64,000 bases of DNA from Hyphomonadaceae bacterium (lineage in GTDB: Bacteria > Pseudomonadota > Alphaproteobacteria > Caulobacterales > Aquidulcibacteraceae), in NCBI GenBank assembly GCA_021731815.1, contig JAKFWO010000028.1:58881-122880 (forward strand), read 5' to 3'. The translations under genes and the position numbers were made by a program. Under the pieces are notes generated by a model. That model was not told the origin of the DNA. It saw nothing but the letters and a program-made list of their open reading frames with translations, and did no database searches. Below are positions 56,744-63,731 of this stretch, piece after piece; within the stretch, counting starts at the first letter, position 1, and every line of letters begins with the position of its first letter.

Positions 56744-56862
56744 TCGCTGGCTTTCGATTCGTGTGTAGTCACGTCCGCATTTGACCTTGGCTCACGAAAA
56801 AGTTACTGTGGCCCGAAAGATGCGCGACCGGGACCGCGCGGCAAAAAGGGTGGGAACAGAGA

Positions 56863-57891
56863 ATGAAAATCCTCAAATGGTTTTTGGGTGGCCTGGTCAT
56901 TCTGGTGGCGGGCATATTGGGCTATGGCTTTACATTGCCGCGGGAAGTGACGCTGTCCCGCGCTATCGAGATCGATCGCCCGGCCGCGACGGTGTTCACC
57001 ACGCTCAATGATTTGCGGACCTTCAATGCATGGTCACCCTGGGCGGGTCGCGATCCCAACGCCAAATATGAGTTCAGCGGCGAGGCCTATGGCAAGGGCC
57101 AGATCTCCAAATGGAGCGGCAACAAGGAAGTCGGCACCGGCGCCCAGGAAATCGTCGAATCCACGCCCTTCGAGAAAGTGGCGACCAAACTGACCTTTAA
57201 CGTGAATGAAACTGCCGCCGCAGAATGGGTCATCAGCCCGGCCAAGGATGGCAAGGCCTCGGGCGTGGAATGGCGCTTCAAAACCGATATTGGCGCGGCC
57301 CCCTGGATGCGCATTCTGGGCAAATTTGTCATCAGCGGGGCAATTGCCAGGGATTACGATGCCGGCCTGAAAAATCTCAAGACCTTTGTCGAGAAATTGC
57401 CGGCAGATGATTTTTCGGGCCTCCGCTTCGAGGATGCGACCCTGCCGGGTCAGCCGATCGCCTTTGTTGAAGGTGAAACCACCCAGGATCCCGCCGCTTA
57501 CGGCCCGGCAGTCGATGGGGCCTTTGCCAAGGTCAGGGCCGCACTGAAATCCGCAAAAATCGCCCCGGCCGGACCGCCACTGATTGTGGGGCTGGCATGG
57601 GCAGACGGCAAATACAAGTTTCGCGCCGCCATCCCCGTGGCAGCGGATACAAGGCTCGCCGCCAATTCGGGGGTGAGCCTCGGTACCGGGCCGAGCGGAC
57701 CCGCGATCAAGACCGTGTATCAGGGCCCGAATACAGAAATTCAGCCGATCTATCTGAAGTCCGAAGCCTTTTTCAAGGCGCGCGGATTGAGGGAAGGTGC
57801 CACCGGCCCGGTCGAGGTCTATGTCACGGACCCGAGCGACAAATCGATCCAGCCGCCGGTGACGGAACTTTATTTCCCCTACCAGCCCTGA
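56863..57891 (+). CDS. SRPBCC family protein with GyrI-like C-terminal domain
   Basis: This 342-residue protein has an N-terminal membrane anchor (about residues 5-24). A SRPBCC/polyketide cyclase-like domain (about 30-180: RAIEIDRPAATVFTTLNDLRTFNAWSPW) follows, then a GyrI/AraC-effector-like domain (about 215-342) ending in LYFPYQP. Such fusions bind small hydrophobic ligands. Role unknown. It converges on the ABC-like gene with a 14-bp gap. Confidence 0.78.
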   Translation: MKILKWFLGGLVILVAGILGYGFTLPREVTLSRAIEIDRPAATVFTTLNDLRTFNAWSPWAGRDPNAKYEFSGEAYGKGQISKWSGNKEVGTGAQEIVESTPFEKVATKLTFNVNETAAAEWVISPAKDGKASGVEWRFKTDIGAAPWMRILGKFVISGAIARDYDAGLKNLKTFVEKLPADDFSGLRFEDATLPGQPIAFVEGETTQDPAAYGPAVDGAFAKVRAALKSAKIAPAGPPLIVGLAWADGKYKFRAAIPVAADTRLAANSGVSLGTGPSGPAIKTVYQGPNTEIQPIYLKSEAFFKARGLREGATGPVEVYVTDPSDKSIQPPVTELYFPYQP

Positions 57892-57905
57892 TTTCCGTCG
57901 CGATT

Positions 57906-59375
57906 CTATTCCGGACCGATCCACAAAATGGTCAGCCCCTTGCCTGATTGCAGGTGCTGCAATCGCGCTTTGATCGCGGGATCTGCTCCGATCCAGGCGT
58001 CGTCGATGACCAGAAGGCGCGGGCGGGCTGCGATGGCGCGTGCCAGCCGCAGTCTCGCCGCGCAATCGTGATCGAGCGCCAGCGGGTCGATAATGCCCGA
58101 AAGGCGCGGATCGTCCGGGTCGAGACCTGCAATTGCCAGCGCTTGCGAGCGGCGCCGGGGATTGGCCGGGGAACCGATTCCCATCAGTTTTTCCAGTGAA
58201 CCGCGGATCAGCGGCAATTCCGGCGCGCAGATCGCGACGCGGCGGGCCCAGTCGCGAGGGAAGATGTCGGCGGCGCTGATAATGTCGAGGGTGATCGCCC
58301 GATCCGCCCGCAAGAGCCGGCCGCGCAGGCTGCGCCATGCCCCATCGCGCGGGAGGGTCTGCCAGGCACCGGCCTCGGTCACCGCGACCCCATCCATTTG
58401 CAATTGCCCGCCCGGGCCGGGGGCGAGGCGCAAGGTCCCTGAAGAATCGGCCCCGTCTGTTGACGCGGCCTCATCGGCAAGCTGGCGCAGCTTTCGCCAG
58501 GCGATGTCGCGCTCGATCCAGGCCTCGAAGGCGGAGACGAGGCCCGCGCACGCACCCGCTGCGAGGCTGAGCGCAAACAATATCCCCGCCCAGCCGGCAT
58601 CGATCGGGGGATTGGCGTGCCGCAGCAGCGCCAGCACCACCACACCGATCGGCAAGGCCAGCGCTGGCAAGGCCCGCAACACCAGACCCAATCGTGCTTC
58701 CGCCACACTCGCTTGCGCATAGTTCCGGCCAAGGCGGGACATCCGTCGCCCGGCGCGCGCGCGAAGGCCAAAGGCCGCCCAGACAGGTGCTTCCAGGGCC
58801 AGATCGCCGTTTCTCGCACTCAGCAGGCCGCGCGCCTCGCGGCGGCGGCGAATGGCCCGGCGAAGCGGGGACAGGGAGATCAACGCGGCCGGCAGGATCA
58901 GACCCGGTCCGATTCCGGCCGCGATCACGCCCGCCATGCCCGCGGCGATATGGGCGGCTCCCATCGCCCCGACCAGCGAAAACGCGGCTGCGATCCCTCC
59001 GCACAGCCCACGGTCGGCCCAGAGTCTCAGCGCGTTGAGATCGCTGGTCATGCGGACGGTGATCACGCCCACACGCCGCGAGAGGCGGGCCGCCCCTATG
59101 GCTTGCTGGCCGAGGAATTCCCGCACAGCATTGGCGTAAGCATGGCTGAACCGCGCAGAAAAAGTCCCGCGCACCCAGTAGATTGCGGCATGAGCAATCG
59201 CTGCGGCACCCAGAATCGCCACCGCGATCAAAGAGGCATTGGCTGCGTGCAAGGTGGCGCGGAGCGATCCCGCCAGAATGATCTGTGTGACGGCCTCGAG
59301 CGCCGCAAGCCCCGCCAGCGCCAGAAAGGCGGCCTTGCGGTCGCCCTCAAAGACCGGCGGAGGGTGAAAAATCAT
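57906..59375 (-). CDS. ABC-exporter-like protein with degenerate ATPase motifs
   Basis: From ATG 59375 (AGGA upstream) the product is 489 residues. Residues about 15-300 hold five or six hydrophobic helices in an ABC-exporter transmembrane layout. The last 170 or so residues align by eye to an ABC nucleotide-binding domain, but the Walker A P-loop is absent, the LSGGQ signature reads DHDCAARLRLARAIAARPRL, Walker B ends in VIDDAW (Asp for the catalytic Glu), and the switch His position reads WIGPE. It is probably unable to hydrolyse ATP. It follows the P-loop NTPase gene by 77 bp. Confidence 0.7.
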   Translation of the reverse strand: MIFHPPPVFEGDRKAAFLALAGLAALEAVTQIILAGSLRATLHAANASLIAVAILGAAAIAHAAIYWVRGTFSARFSHAYANAVREFLGQQAIGAARLSRRVGVITVRMTSDLNALRLWADRGLCGGIAAAFSLVGAMGAAHIAAGMAGVIAAGIGPGLILPAALISLSPLRRAIRRRREARGLLSARNGDLALEAPVWAAFGLRARAGRRMSRLGRNYAQASVAEARLGLVLRALPALALPIGVVVLALLRHANPPIDAGWAGILFALSLAAGACAGLVSAFEAWIERDIAWRKLRQLADEAASTDGADSSGTLRLAPGPGGQLQMDGVAVTEAGAWQTLPRDGAWRSLRGRLLRADRAITLDIISAADIFPRDWARRVAICAPELPLIRGSLEKLMGIGSPANPRRRSQALAIAGLDPDDPRLSGIIDPLALDHDCAARLRLARAIAARPRLLVIDDAWIGADPAIKARLQHLQSGKGLTILWIGPE

Positions 59376-59452
59376 GGTCCTGGTTCCCTGTCGTACATAT
59401 CCATGGCCCCCAACCCGCCCGGGACCGGATATCGGCCCGAGCGGAAAGGGGG

Positions 59453-60517
59453 TCAAACCGCAACCGATGTCGGATGTCTGTTCGGTGCGATCCAGGCGAG
59501 CGGCAATTCGCCCGATTCGAGGCCGGGTAAGGCCACGAAGGGGGCATCGACCAAAGCCGCGGCTTCGCGCATCGCCAAAGGCGATGCCGTGACCAGGCCG
59601 GACACCGCCGTCACCTGGATCCCCGCGCGCTGCATCACATCCATGCCGTGAACGACCGAGCCGGCACTGTCGGCCGCAAACACCCAGGTCGAAACGAGGT
59701 CCCGCATCACCGGATTTTCGATCAAAGCGCGGGTTTCGCGCTGGTTGACACCATCCGCGAGCTCCAGAACGATGACTTCGCAGCCGCGGGCATTGAGCTC
59801 GTTGACAATCAGCTTCGTGCCGCGAACCACGTCGTTCATGGCTTCGAGATAGCTCGTCGCCATGCCGGCATCGGTGAAATCGAAGGCCTCACAGGCGCCT
59901 GCATCGAAGAATTTCCACAGATCATTGCCCGCCGCCGTGCCGGTAACCTTGCCAGCCCCGACGCGCAGACCCTGACGCGCGAGACCGCGCACAATCCCCG
60001 CGACGGTCGTCGTCTTGCCTGAATTCATGCTGGCACCGGCAATCGCGATCACTGGTGCGCGGCGCTCCGCAGGAGAGGCCGCGTTCAGGCTGAAATCGCG
60101 CAGATTGAGCGGCCGTTGACGGGAATCCACGAGCAGGCCGATCGGTTGCAATTGGGTCGGCTCGTCGGACGCGCCGAACACAGCGTTGGAATTGATGATT
60201 TTGCCGGCAATGCCACCCGCGGCCGCCAATTGGCAGGGTCCGAGATCGGACGGAACTTCGGCCTCATAGGCGTCGGGGGCGTAGCGATTGCCGTAAGCGA
60301 GGATCACCTCGTCGCCGACATAGAGGGCGGCTTTGCGGCCTGTCACCAGTTCGACGCGCTCAAGGCGGCCAACCTGCGTGACTTTCGCCAGCACCAGATC
60401 CCCCGCTTTGGGCTGAAGGTCACCATTGGCGAGGAAGCGAAGTTGCCCCTGCGGAACGCGACGTGTGGAAAATGCGCGCTTGGCGAGGCTCAGGCGAGAA
60501 TTGCTCATAATGATCAT
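59453..60517 (-). CDS. P-loop NTPase of unknown function with an N-terminal beta domain
   Basis: The N-terminal 130 residues of this 354-residue protein look beta-rich (GDLVLAKVTQVGRLERVEL, GDEVILAYGNRYAPD and GPCQLAAAGGIAGKI). The C-terminal half has a Walker A of the form GASMNSGKTTT, then KVTGTAAGNDLWKFFDAGA and VIVLELADGVNQRET, resembling SIMIBI-class (BioD/DUF1611-like) NTPases. No exact family is recognised. It is preceded by the shared ECF-type motif and followed by the ABC-like gene. Confidence 0.65.
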   Translation of the reverse strand: MIIMSNSRLSLAKRAFSTRRVPQGQLRFLANGDLQPKAGDLVLAKVTQVGRLERVELVTGRKAALYVGDEVILAYGNRYAPDAYEAEVPSDLGPCQLAAAGGIAGKIINSNAVFGASDEPTQLQPIGLLVDSRQRPLNLRDFSLNAASPAERRAPVIAIAGASMNSGKTTTVAGIVRGLARQGLRVGAGKVTGTAAGNDLWKFFDAGACEAFDFTDAGMATSYLEAMNDVVRGTKLIVNELNARGCEVIVLELADGVNQRETRALIENPVMRDLVSTWVFAADSAGSVVHGMDVMQRAGIQVTAVSGLVTASPLAMREAAALVDAPFVALPGLESGELPLAWIAPNRHPTSVAV

Positions 60518-60566
60518 GACCCATTGCTCCTGTGACAGTCAATCATCTTCAAGTCTGTGCAATGAT

Positions 60567-60591
60567 AACGTCAGTCGATCAGAAATATTCC
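60567..60591 (-). promoter_or_regulatory. Candidate ECF promoter of the P-loop NTPase/ABC-like operon
   Basis: On the minus strand GGAAT (60591-60587), 16 bases, then CGTT (60570-60567). The predicted start of transcription, near 60560, leaves about 40 nt before ATG 60517. It is the same motif as at the porin, sigma-factor and Asp-rich genes. Confidence 0.65.
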
Positions 60592-60655
60592 CGCTCGAAA
60601 AGGATCAAGTGCATTTTATTTAAATTCAGTGATCAGGATCTTTCGCACATGCGCA

Positions 60656-60687
60656 GAAGCCCCCTTGCGATGGCGCAAGAGGGCTTC
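60656..60687 (-). terminator. Hairpin downstream of the porin gene
   Basis: A 14-bp stem (60656-60669 with 60674-60687, one G-U pair on the minus strand) has a 4-nt loop and lies 20 bp after the porin stop codon. There is no T run after it, so it is either an inefficient terminator or an mRNA-stabilising 3' hairpin. It separates the porin from the NTPase operon. Confidence 0.6.
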
Positions 60688-60707
60688 CCGTTGAAATGTC
60701 GAACAGG

Positions 60708-61772
60708 TCAGAAGCGGAGCCCGATTTCCGAGAGCGCGACAAAGCCCGATTCCCCCCGGTTTCCGCGATTACGGTCCCGCAGACCAACCACATCGCTGCG
60801 AATATAGAGATTGCGCCCGATGCTGCGCTCGGCACCAAGCCCGAGCCGATGGCTGCGTTCGCCGCGTTCAATGGTCACGGCATAGGAGCCGGCGGCCTGC
60901 CACTTGCCCTTGCGCCATGCCGCGCCGGCATTGACCTCGCTCTCCTTGTCGGCAGTCAGGCGCAGATTCGATCGCCCGCGTGCGACATAAGCGGCACCAA
61001 GGGTCCAGTTTCCCCTGGATGCCGAGGTGCCCACGCTCCAGGACGAAATATCGGCGCGCTGGGTTTCGGGGGCGGCATCCCCGCGGACCCAGGTCCCGGA
61101 CGCTGCCAGAACCCAGCCCCCCACCGGACGCACATAGCGCGCACCCAGTTCCACCACATTGCGTTGCAGCGTGCGATCCTCGGGGTCACGAGCCCCGGGA
61201 TTGGCCGAAAATCGCGGGGCATAGGTCACGCCAACGCTTACCCCCGCGACCGGGGGCGCAAAATAGCTCACCTTGAAGGCATCGCGGCTGTCAAAGGGGC
61301 TCAACAAGGCAATCGAGCCGGTATAGCGGGCGAAATCGCCCCGAACCTGGCCGAGGCCAATGGTCGGCGCGTGTTCGGCGAGCGTGTCGGCAACACCGTC
61401 ATTCTCCCCGATTTCGAGGCGGCCATATTCGGTCACGACGTAACCGAATAATTCGTCGCGTTCGAAATCCTCGATATCCTGGTTGCCGGTATCGATCTCG
61501 GTCTGCACCCCGAACAGCACGCCCTGCCGCGTCCGCACTTCCGCAGTCAGCCGGACGGTGCCGTCGATTTCCCCGTCGAGTGTGGTATTGCGGATCCCCG
61601 TCGGCTGGAACGCTGCTCCCTGGGCTCCGATCGCAAAGCGCCCGCGCAGGATCACAGGGCCAGCCCTGGCGGTCAGCCCATCCTGACCGGCGCGGATCTG
61701 CGCATTGGCCTGACCGACGGGAGTTGCGGCAGCCACGACAGCAAACGCCAACAGAATGTCGCGAAACCACAT
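60708..61772 (-). CDS. Gram-negative porin-like outer membrane protein
   Basis: From ATG 61772 (GGGGGAAATC before it) the 354-residue product has a signal peptide ending NAQ and a porin pattern: an early RFAIGAQG strand, DGTVRLTAEVRTRQGVLFGVQTE, an acidic loop with NQDIEDFERDELFGYV, and a C-terminal strand ending in FVALSEIGLRF with terminal Phe. It should form a trimeric general or selective porin. A long 5' leader of about 138 nt separates it from its candidate ECF promoter. Confidence 0.85.
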   Translation of the reverse strand: MWFRDILLAFAVVAAATPVGQANAQIRAGQDGLTARAGPVILRGRFAIGAQGAAFQPTGIRNTTLDGEIDGTVRLTAEVRTRQGVLFGVQTEIDTGNQDIEDFERDELFGYVVTEYGRLEIGENDGVADTLAEHAPTIGLGQVRGDFARYTGSIALLSPFDSRDAFKVSYFAPPVAGVSVGVTYAPRFSANPGARDPEDRTLQRNVVELGARYVRPVGGWVLAASGTWVRGDAAPETQRADISSWSVGTSASRGNWTLGAAYVARGRSNLRLTADKESEVNAGAAWRKGKWQAAGSYAVTIERGERSHRLGLGAERSIGRNLYIRSDVVGLRDRNRGNRGESGFVALSEIGLRF

Positions 61773-61916
61773 GATTTCCCCCCGGGGACATGTCTCAAGG
61801 CACGAACCGGCCGAAACATGGATCGAATTGTGCTGTTCCAGGTCATAGTGCATTGAAATAAAACTCTTGTGACTGTATTGCGCACAATTGCACCTGCAAT
61901 ATGCGGACACAGTGAC

Positions 61917-61941
61917 AACGCCTGCCAGCAATATTTATTCC
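61917..61941 (-). promoter_or_regulatory. Candidate ECF promoter of the porin gene
   Basis: On the minus strand GGAAT (61941-61937) followed by AAA, 16 bases in total to CGTT (61920-61917). Identical in spacing and in the extended GGAATAAA block to the sigma-factor promoter. Confidence 0.65.
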
Positions 61942-62115
61942 GGGGGAGCAGTGTTTCATTCCGCGCCATGTCCACTATTTTTACTGGATCGCGGGGACGG
62001 GCGAATCCGTTCGGGCCATGGCCCCTTGATCGGCCCGATCCGGATCTGGCCCGGGATTCTGGTCGTATCGGGGCAGAAAAAGGCAGATGGCCTCGCAATC
62101 AGAAGGCATTCGTCC

Positions 62116-62170
62116 GGAATTCAGCTGGCGGAATTCAGCTGGCGGAATTCAGCTGGCGGAATTCACCTGG
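62116..62170. repeat. 14-bp tandem repeat, about four copies
   Basis: GGAATTCAGCTGGC occurs three times in perfect register (62116-62129, 62130-62143, 62144-62157) and a fourth time with one change and one base short (62158-62170). There are no spacers between units. Confidence 0.95.
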
Positions 62171-62177
62171 TCGGTCA

Positions 62178-63053
62178 TTATTTCTGACCGGATGGTATCG
62201 CTTTCGGTGAGCCCGTCTCTGGAAGTCCGGATGCGTTTGCAGGGGTCAGGCATCGGGCCAGTTCCGCTGTCCAGTGACGCGCGATGGCGCATTTTTCCTG
62301 CGGGCCGTCGAGAAATTGCGCCGGGCCGAGCGCCGCGAGCCCCGCGGCCAGCACCGGATTTTCACCGGGACCGGCCGGCACGAAGCCTGTTCCGGCGCTG
62401 ACACTTGATTGCCCGGTGGCAACCCAGGCCTCGATCCGCCAGCCTTTGTCTGTCTTGCAGGCAAGGCCCAGTCCCGTCTCGTCCCCGCGTCCGGTTTCGA
62501 ACTCACGGCAGGGGCGCTTTCCGTCCGCCACAAAACTCGCAATGGGGACGATCATGCGATCGCGACCCAAAGGCTGTGCAATTCCCGATGCTCCGGCTTC
62601 GAAAGCAATGGCCATCGGGTCATTGGCGGCAATGGTGCCCGCAAAGCTGTGCCCATTTGCACCATCCTGAGGTCGCAATCCATATCCTGCGAAGCCCGCC
62701 ACCAGGGCGATGGCGATCCCCGCCGCCATTTGTTGCCAGTACAGCGGCGCGGTCGAAACAGGGGCTTTCCGCTGGCGAATGGAGGGCCGGTCAAAGGCGA
62801 CGACCACCGGATCCGCCCCGGCGGGCTGCGCCGGCGGAAGGGCGTCGAGGATTTTCTGAAAGCGTGCGGGAACGGGCTCCGCCAGAACGGAATCAAACGC
62901 CCCCGCCAATTGCCGCCGGCTCTCCTGATACAATGCCACCTGCCGGGCGACATCTTCATTTTGTGCCACAATTATACGCATATGCGCTTCGGCGTCGCCT
63001 GTCAGGGTGCCGTCGGCAAATGCCATGATGTCTTCGTCGCTCGGCGCGTTCAT
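62178..63053 (-). CDS. Membrane anti-sigma factor
   Basis: This 291-residue protein has a cytoplasmic N-terminal domain of about 95 residues, acidic and helical (DEDIMAFADGTLTGDAEAHM), typical of ECF-binding anti-sigma domains but without a zinc HxxxCxxC. One transmembrane helix (about 105-126) follows, then a periplasmic domain with four Cys (in RPCREF, LACKTD, EKCAIA and ARCLTP) that could form two disulfides. The ATG overlaps the sigma-factor stop codon (ATGA), the standard layout for a sigma/anti-sigma pair. Confidence 0.85.
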   Translation of the reverse strand: MNAPSDEDIMAFADGTLTGDAEAHMRIIVAQNEDVARQVALYQESRRQLAGAFDSVLAEPVPARFQKILDALPPAQPAGADPVVVAFDRPSIRQRKAPVSTAPLYWQQMAAGIAIALVAGFAGYGLRPQDGANGHSFAGTIAANDPMAIAFEAGASGIAQPLGRDRMIVPIASFVADGKRPCREFETGRGDETGLGLACKTDKGWRIEAWVATGQSSVSAGTGFVPAGPGENPVLAAGLAALGPAQFLDGPQEKCAIARHWTAELARCLTPANASGLPETGSPKAIPSGQK

Positions 63054-63589
63054 GCGAGGTCTCCCTTCCCCGACAATTCCTTCATCAATACCTGCCGCCC
63101 TCGTGCGAGGCGGCTCATGACCGTACCGATCGGAACCCCGGTAATCCTTGCGGCTTCCTGATAGGAATAGCCTTCGACCAGAACCAGCATCACCAGAATG
63201 CGCTGGTCATCCGACAGCGCCTGCATGGCAATTGATATGTCGCGCTGCGCGCCGGCATTATGGGCTTCCTCGCCGGGGGCCGGCAGGATGTCGGCCAGTG
63301 AATCGATATCGACCGACGCGCCATATTTGCTGTTCCGGCGTGTTTCATCGATCCAGCTGTTTTGCAGGATGCGGAACATCCAGGAATCAAGTCGCGTTCC
63401 GGGATTGAACTGATCCGATCGGGTCAATGCTTTTTCGAGCGTTATCTGTACCATGTCATCCGCCTGATCCGCATTGCGGGTCAGTCCCCGCGCGAAGCGT
63501 CGCAGTCGAGGAATGAGCGCCACGATTTCGTCCCGGATCCCGGCCGTTCCAGCGAAGCCGGTTCCAGTTTTCGGGGAGGTTTCATTCAT
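63050..63589 (-). CDS. ECF RNA polymerase sigma factor
   Basis: From ATG 63589 this is a 179-residue ECF sigma factor. Region 2 is IPRLRRFARGLTRNADQADDMVQITLEKAL with RLDSWMFRILQNSWIDETRR for promoter melting. A linker follows, and region 4 is a helix-turn-helix, SYQEAARITGVPIGTVMSRLARGR. It is coupled to the anti-sigma gene. The likely promoter lies only about 15 bases upstream of the ATG. It belongs near, but is not clearly identical to, the EcfG group. Confidence 0.9.
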   Translation of the reverse strand: MNETSPKTGTGFAGTAGIRDEIVALIPRLRRFARGLTRNADQADDMVQITLEKALTRSDQFNPGTRLDSWMFRILQNSWIDETRRNSKYGASVDIDSLADILPAPGEEAHNAGAQRDISIAMQALSDDQRILVMLVLVEGYSYQEAARITGVPIGTVMSRLARGRQVLMKELSGKGDLA

Positions 63590-63603
63590 CTTCCAATTCC
63601 CCA

Positions 63604-63628
63604 AACGATCGGCGGCCGGATTTATTCC
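63604..63628 (-). promoter_or_regulatory. Candidate autoregulatory ECF promoter of the sigma-factor operon
   Basis: On the minus strand GGAAT (63628-63624) followed by AAA, 16 bases to CGTT (63607-63604), with ATG at 63589. The predicted transcript leader is about 8 nt, so translation would be nearly leaderless. Confidence 0.6.
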
Positions 63629-63676
63629 GTCACGGAGCAAAATTTGCGCCCATGCAGGTTTTTGTCTAATGGAGAG

Positions 63677-63702
63677 GGAATAAAACTGAAATCCGCATCG
63701 TT
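63677..63702 (+). promoter_or_regulatory. Candidate ECF promoter of the Asp-rich secreted gene
   Basis: On the plus strand GGAAT (63677-63681) followed by AAA, 17 bases to CGTT (63699-63702), about 30 bp before ATG 63732. It shares GGAATAAA...ATCGTT with the divergent sigma-factor promoter 48 bp away. Confidence 0.65.
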
Positions 63703-63731
63703 CAAGCTCTGAAGTCTTATGAGGAGATGTC

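Larger units (their letters stand above)
61773..62177. other. 405-bp intergenic region upstream of the porin
   Basis: No credible gene. It contains the candidate ECF promoter of the porin (61917-61941), its probable 138-nt leader, and a 14-bp tandem repeat (62116-62170) nearer the anti-sigma gene. A small hairpin CGGTCA/TGACCG (62172-62190) straddles the anti-sigma stop codon. Confidence 0.6.

Noticed and set aside
62116..62170. Possible CRISPR array
   Set aside because: The 14-bp units abut with no spacers, and there are no cas genes. It is a simple tandem repeat.
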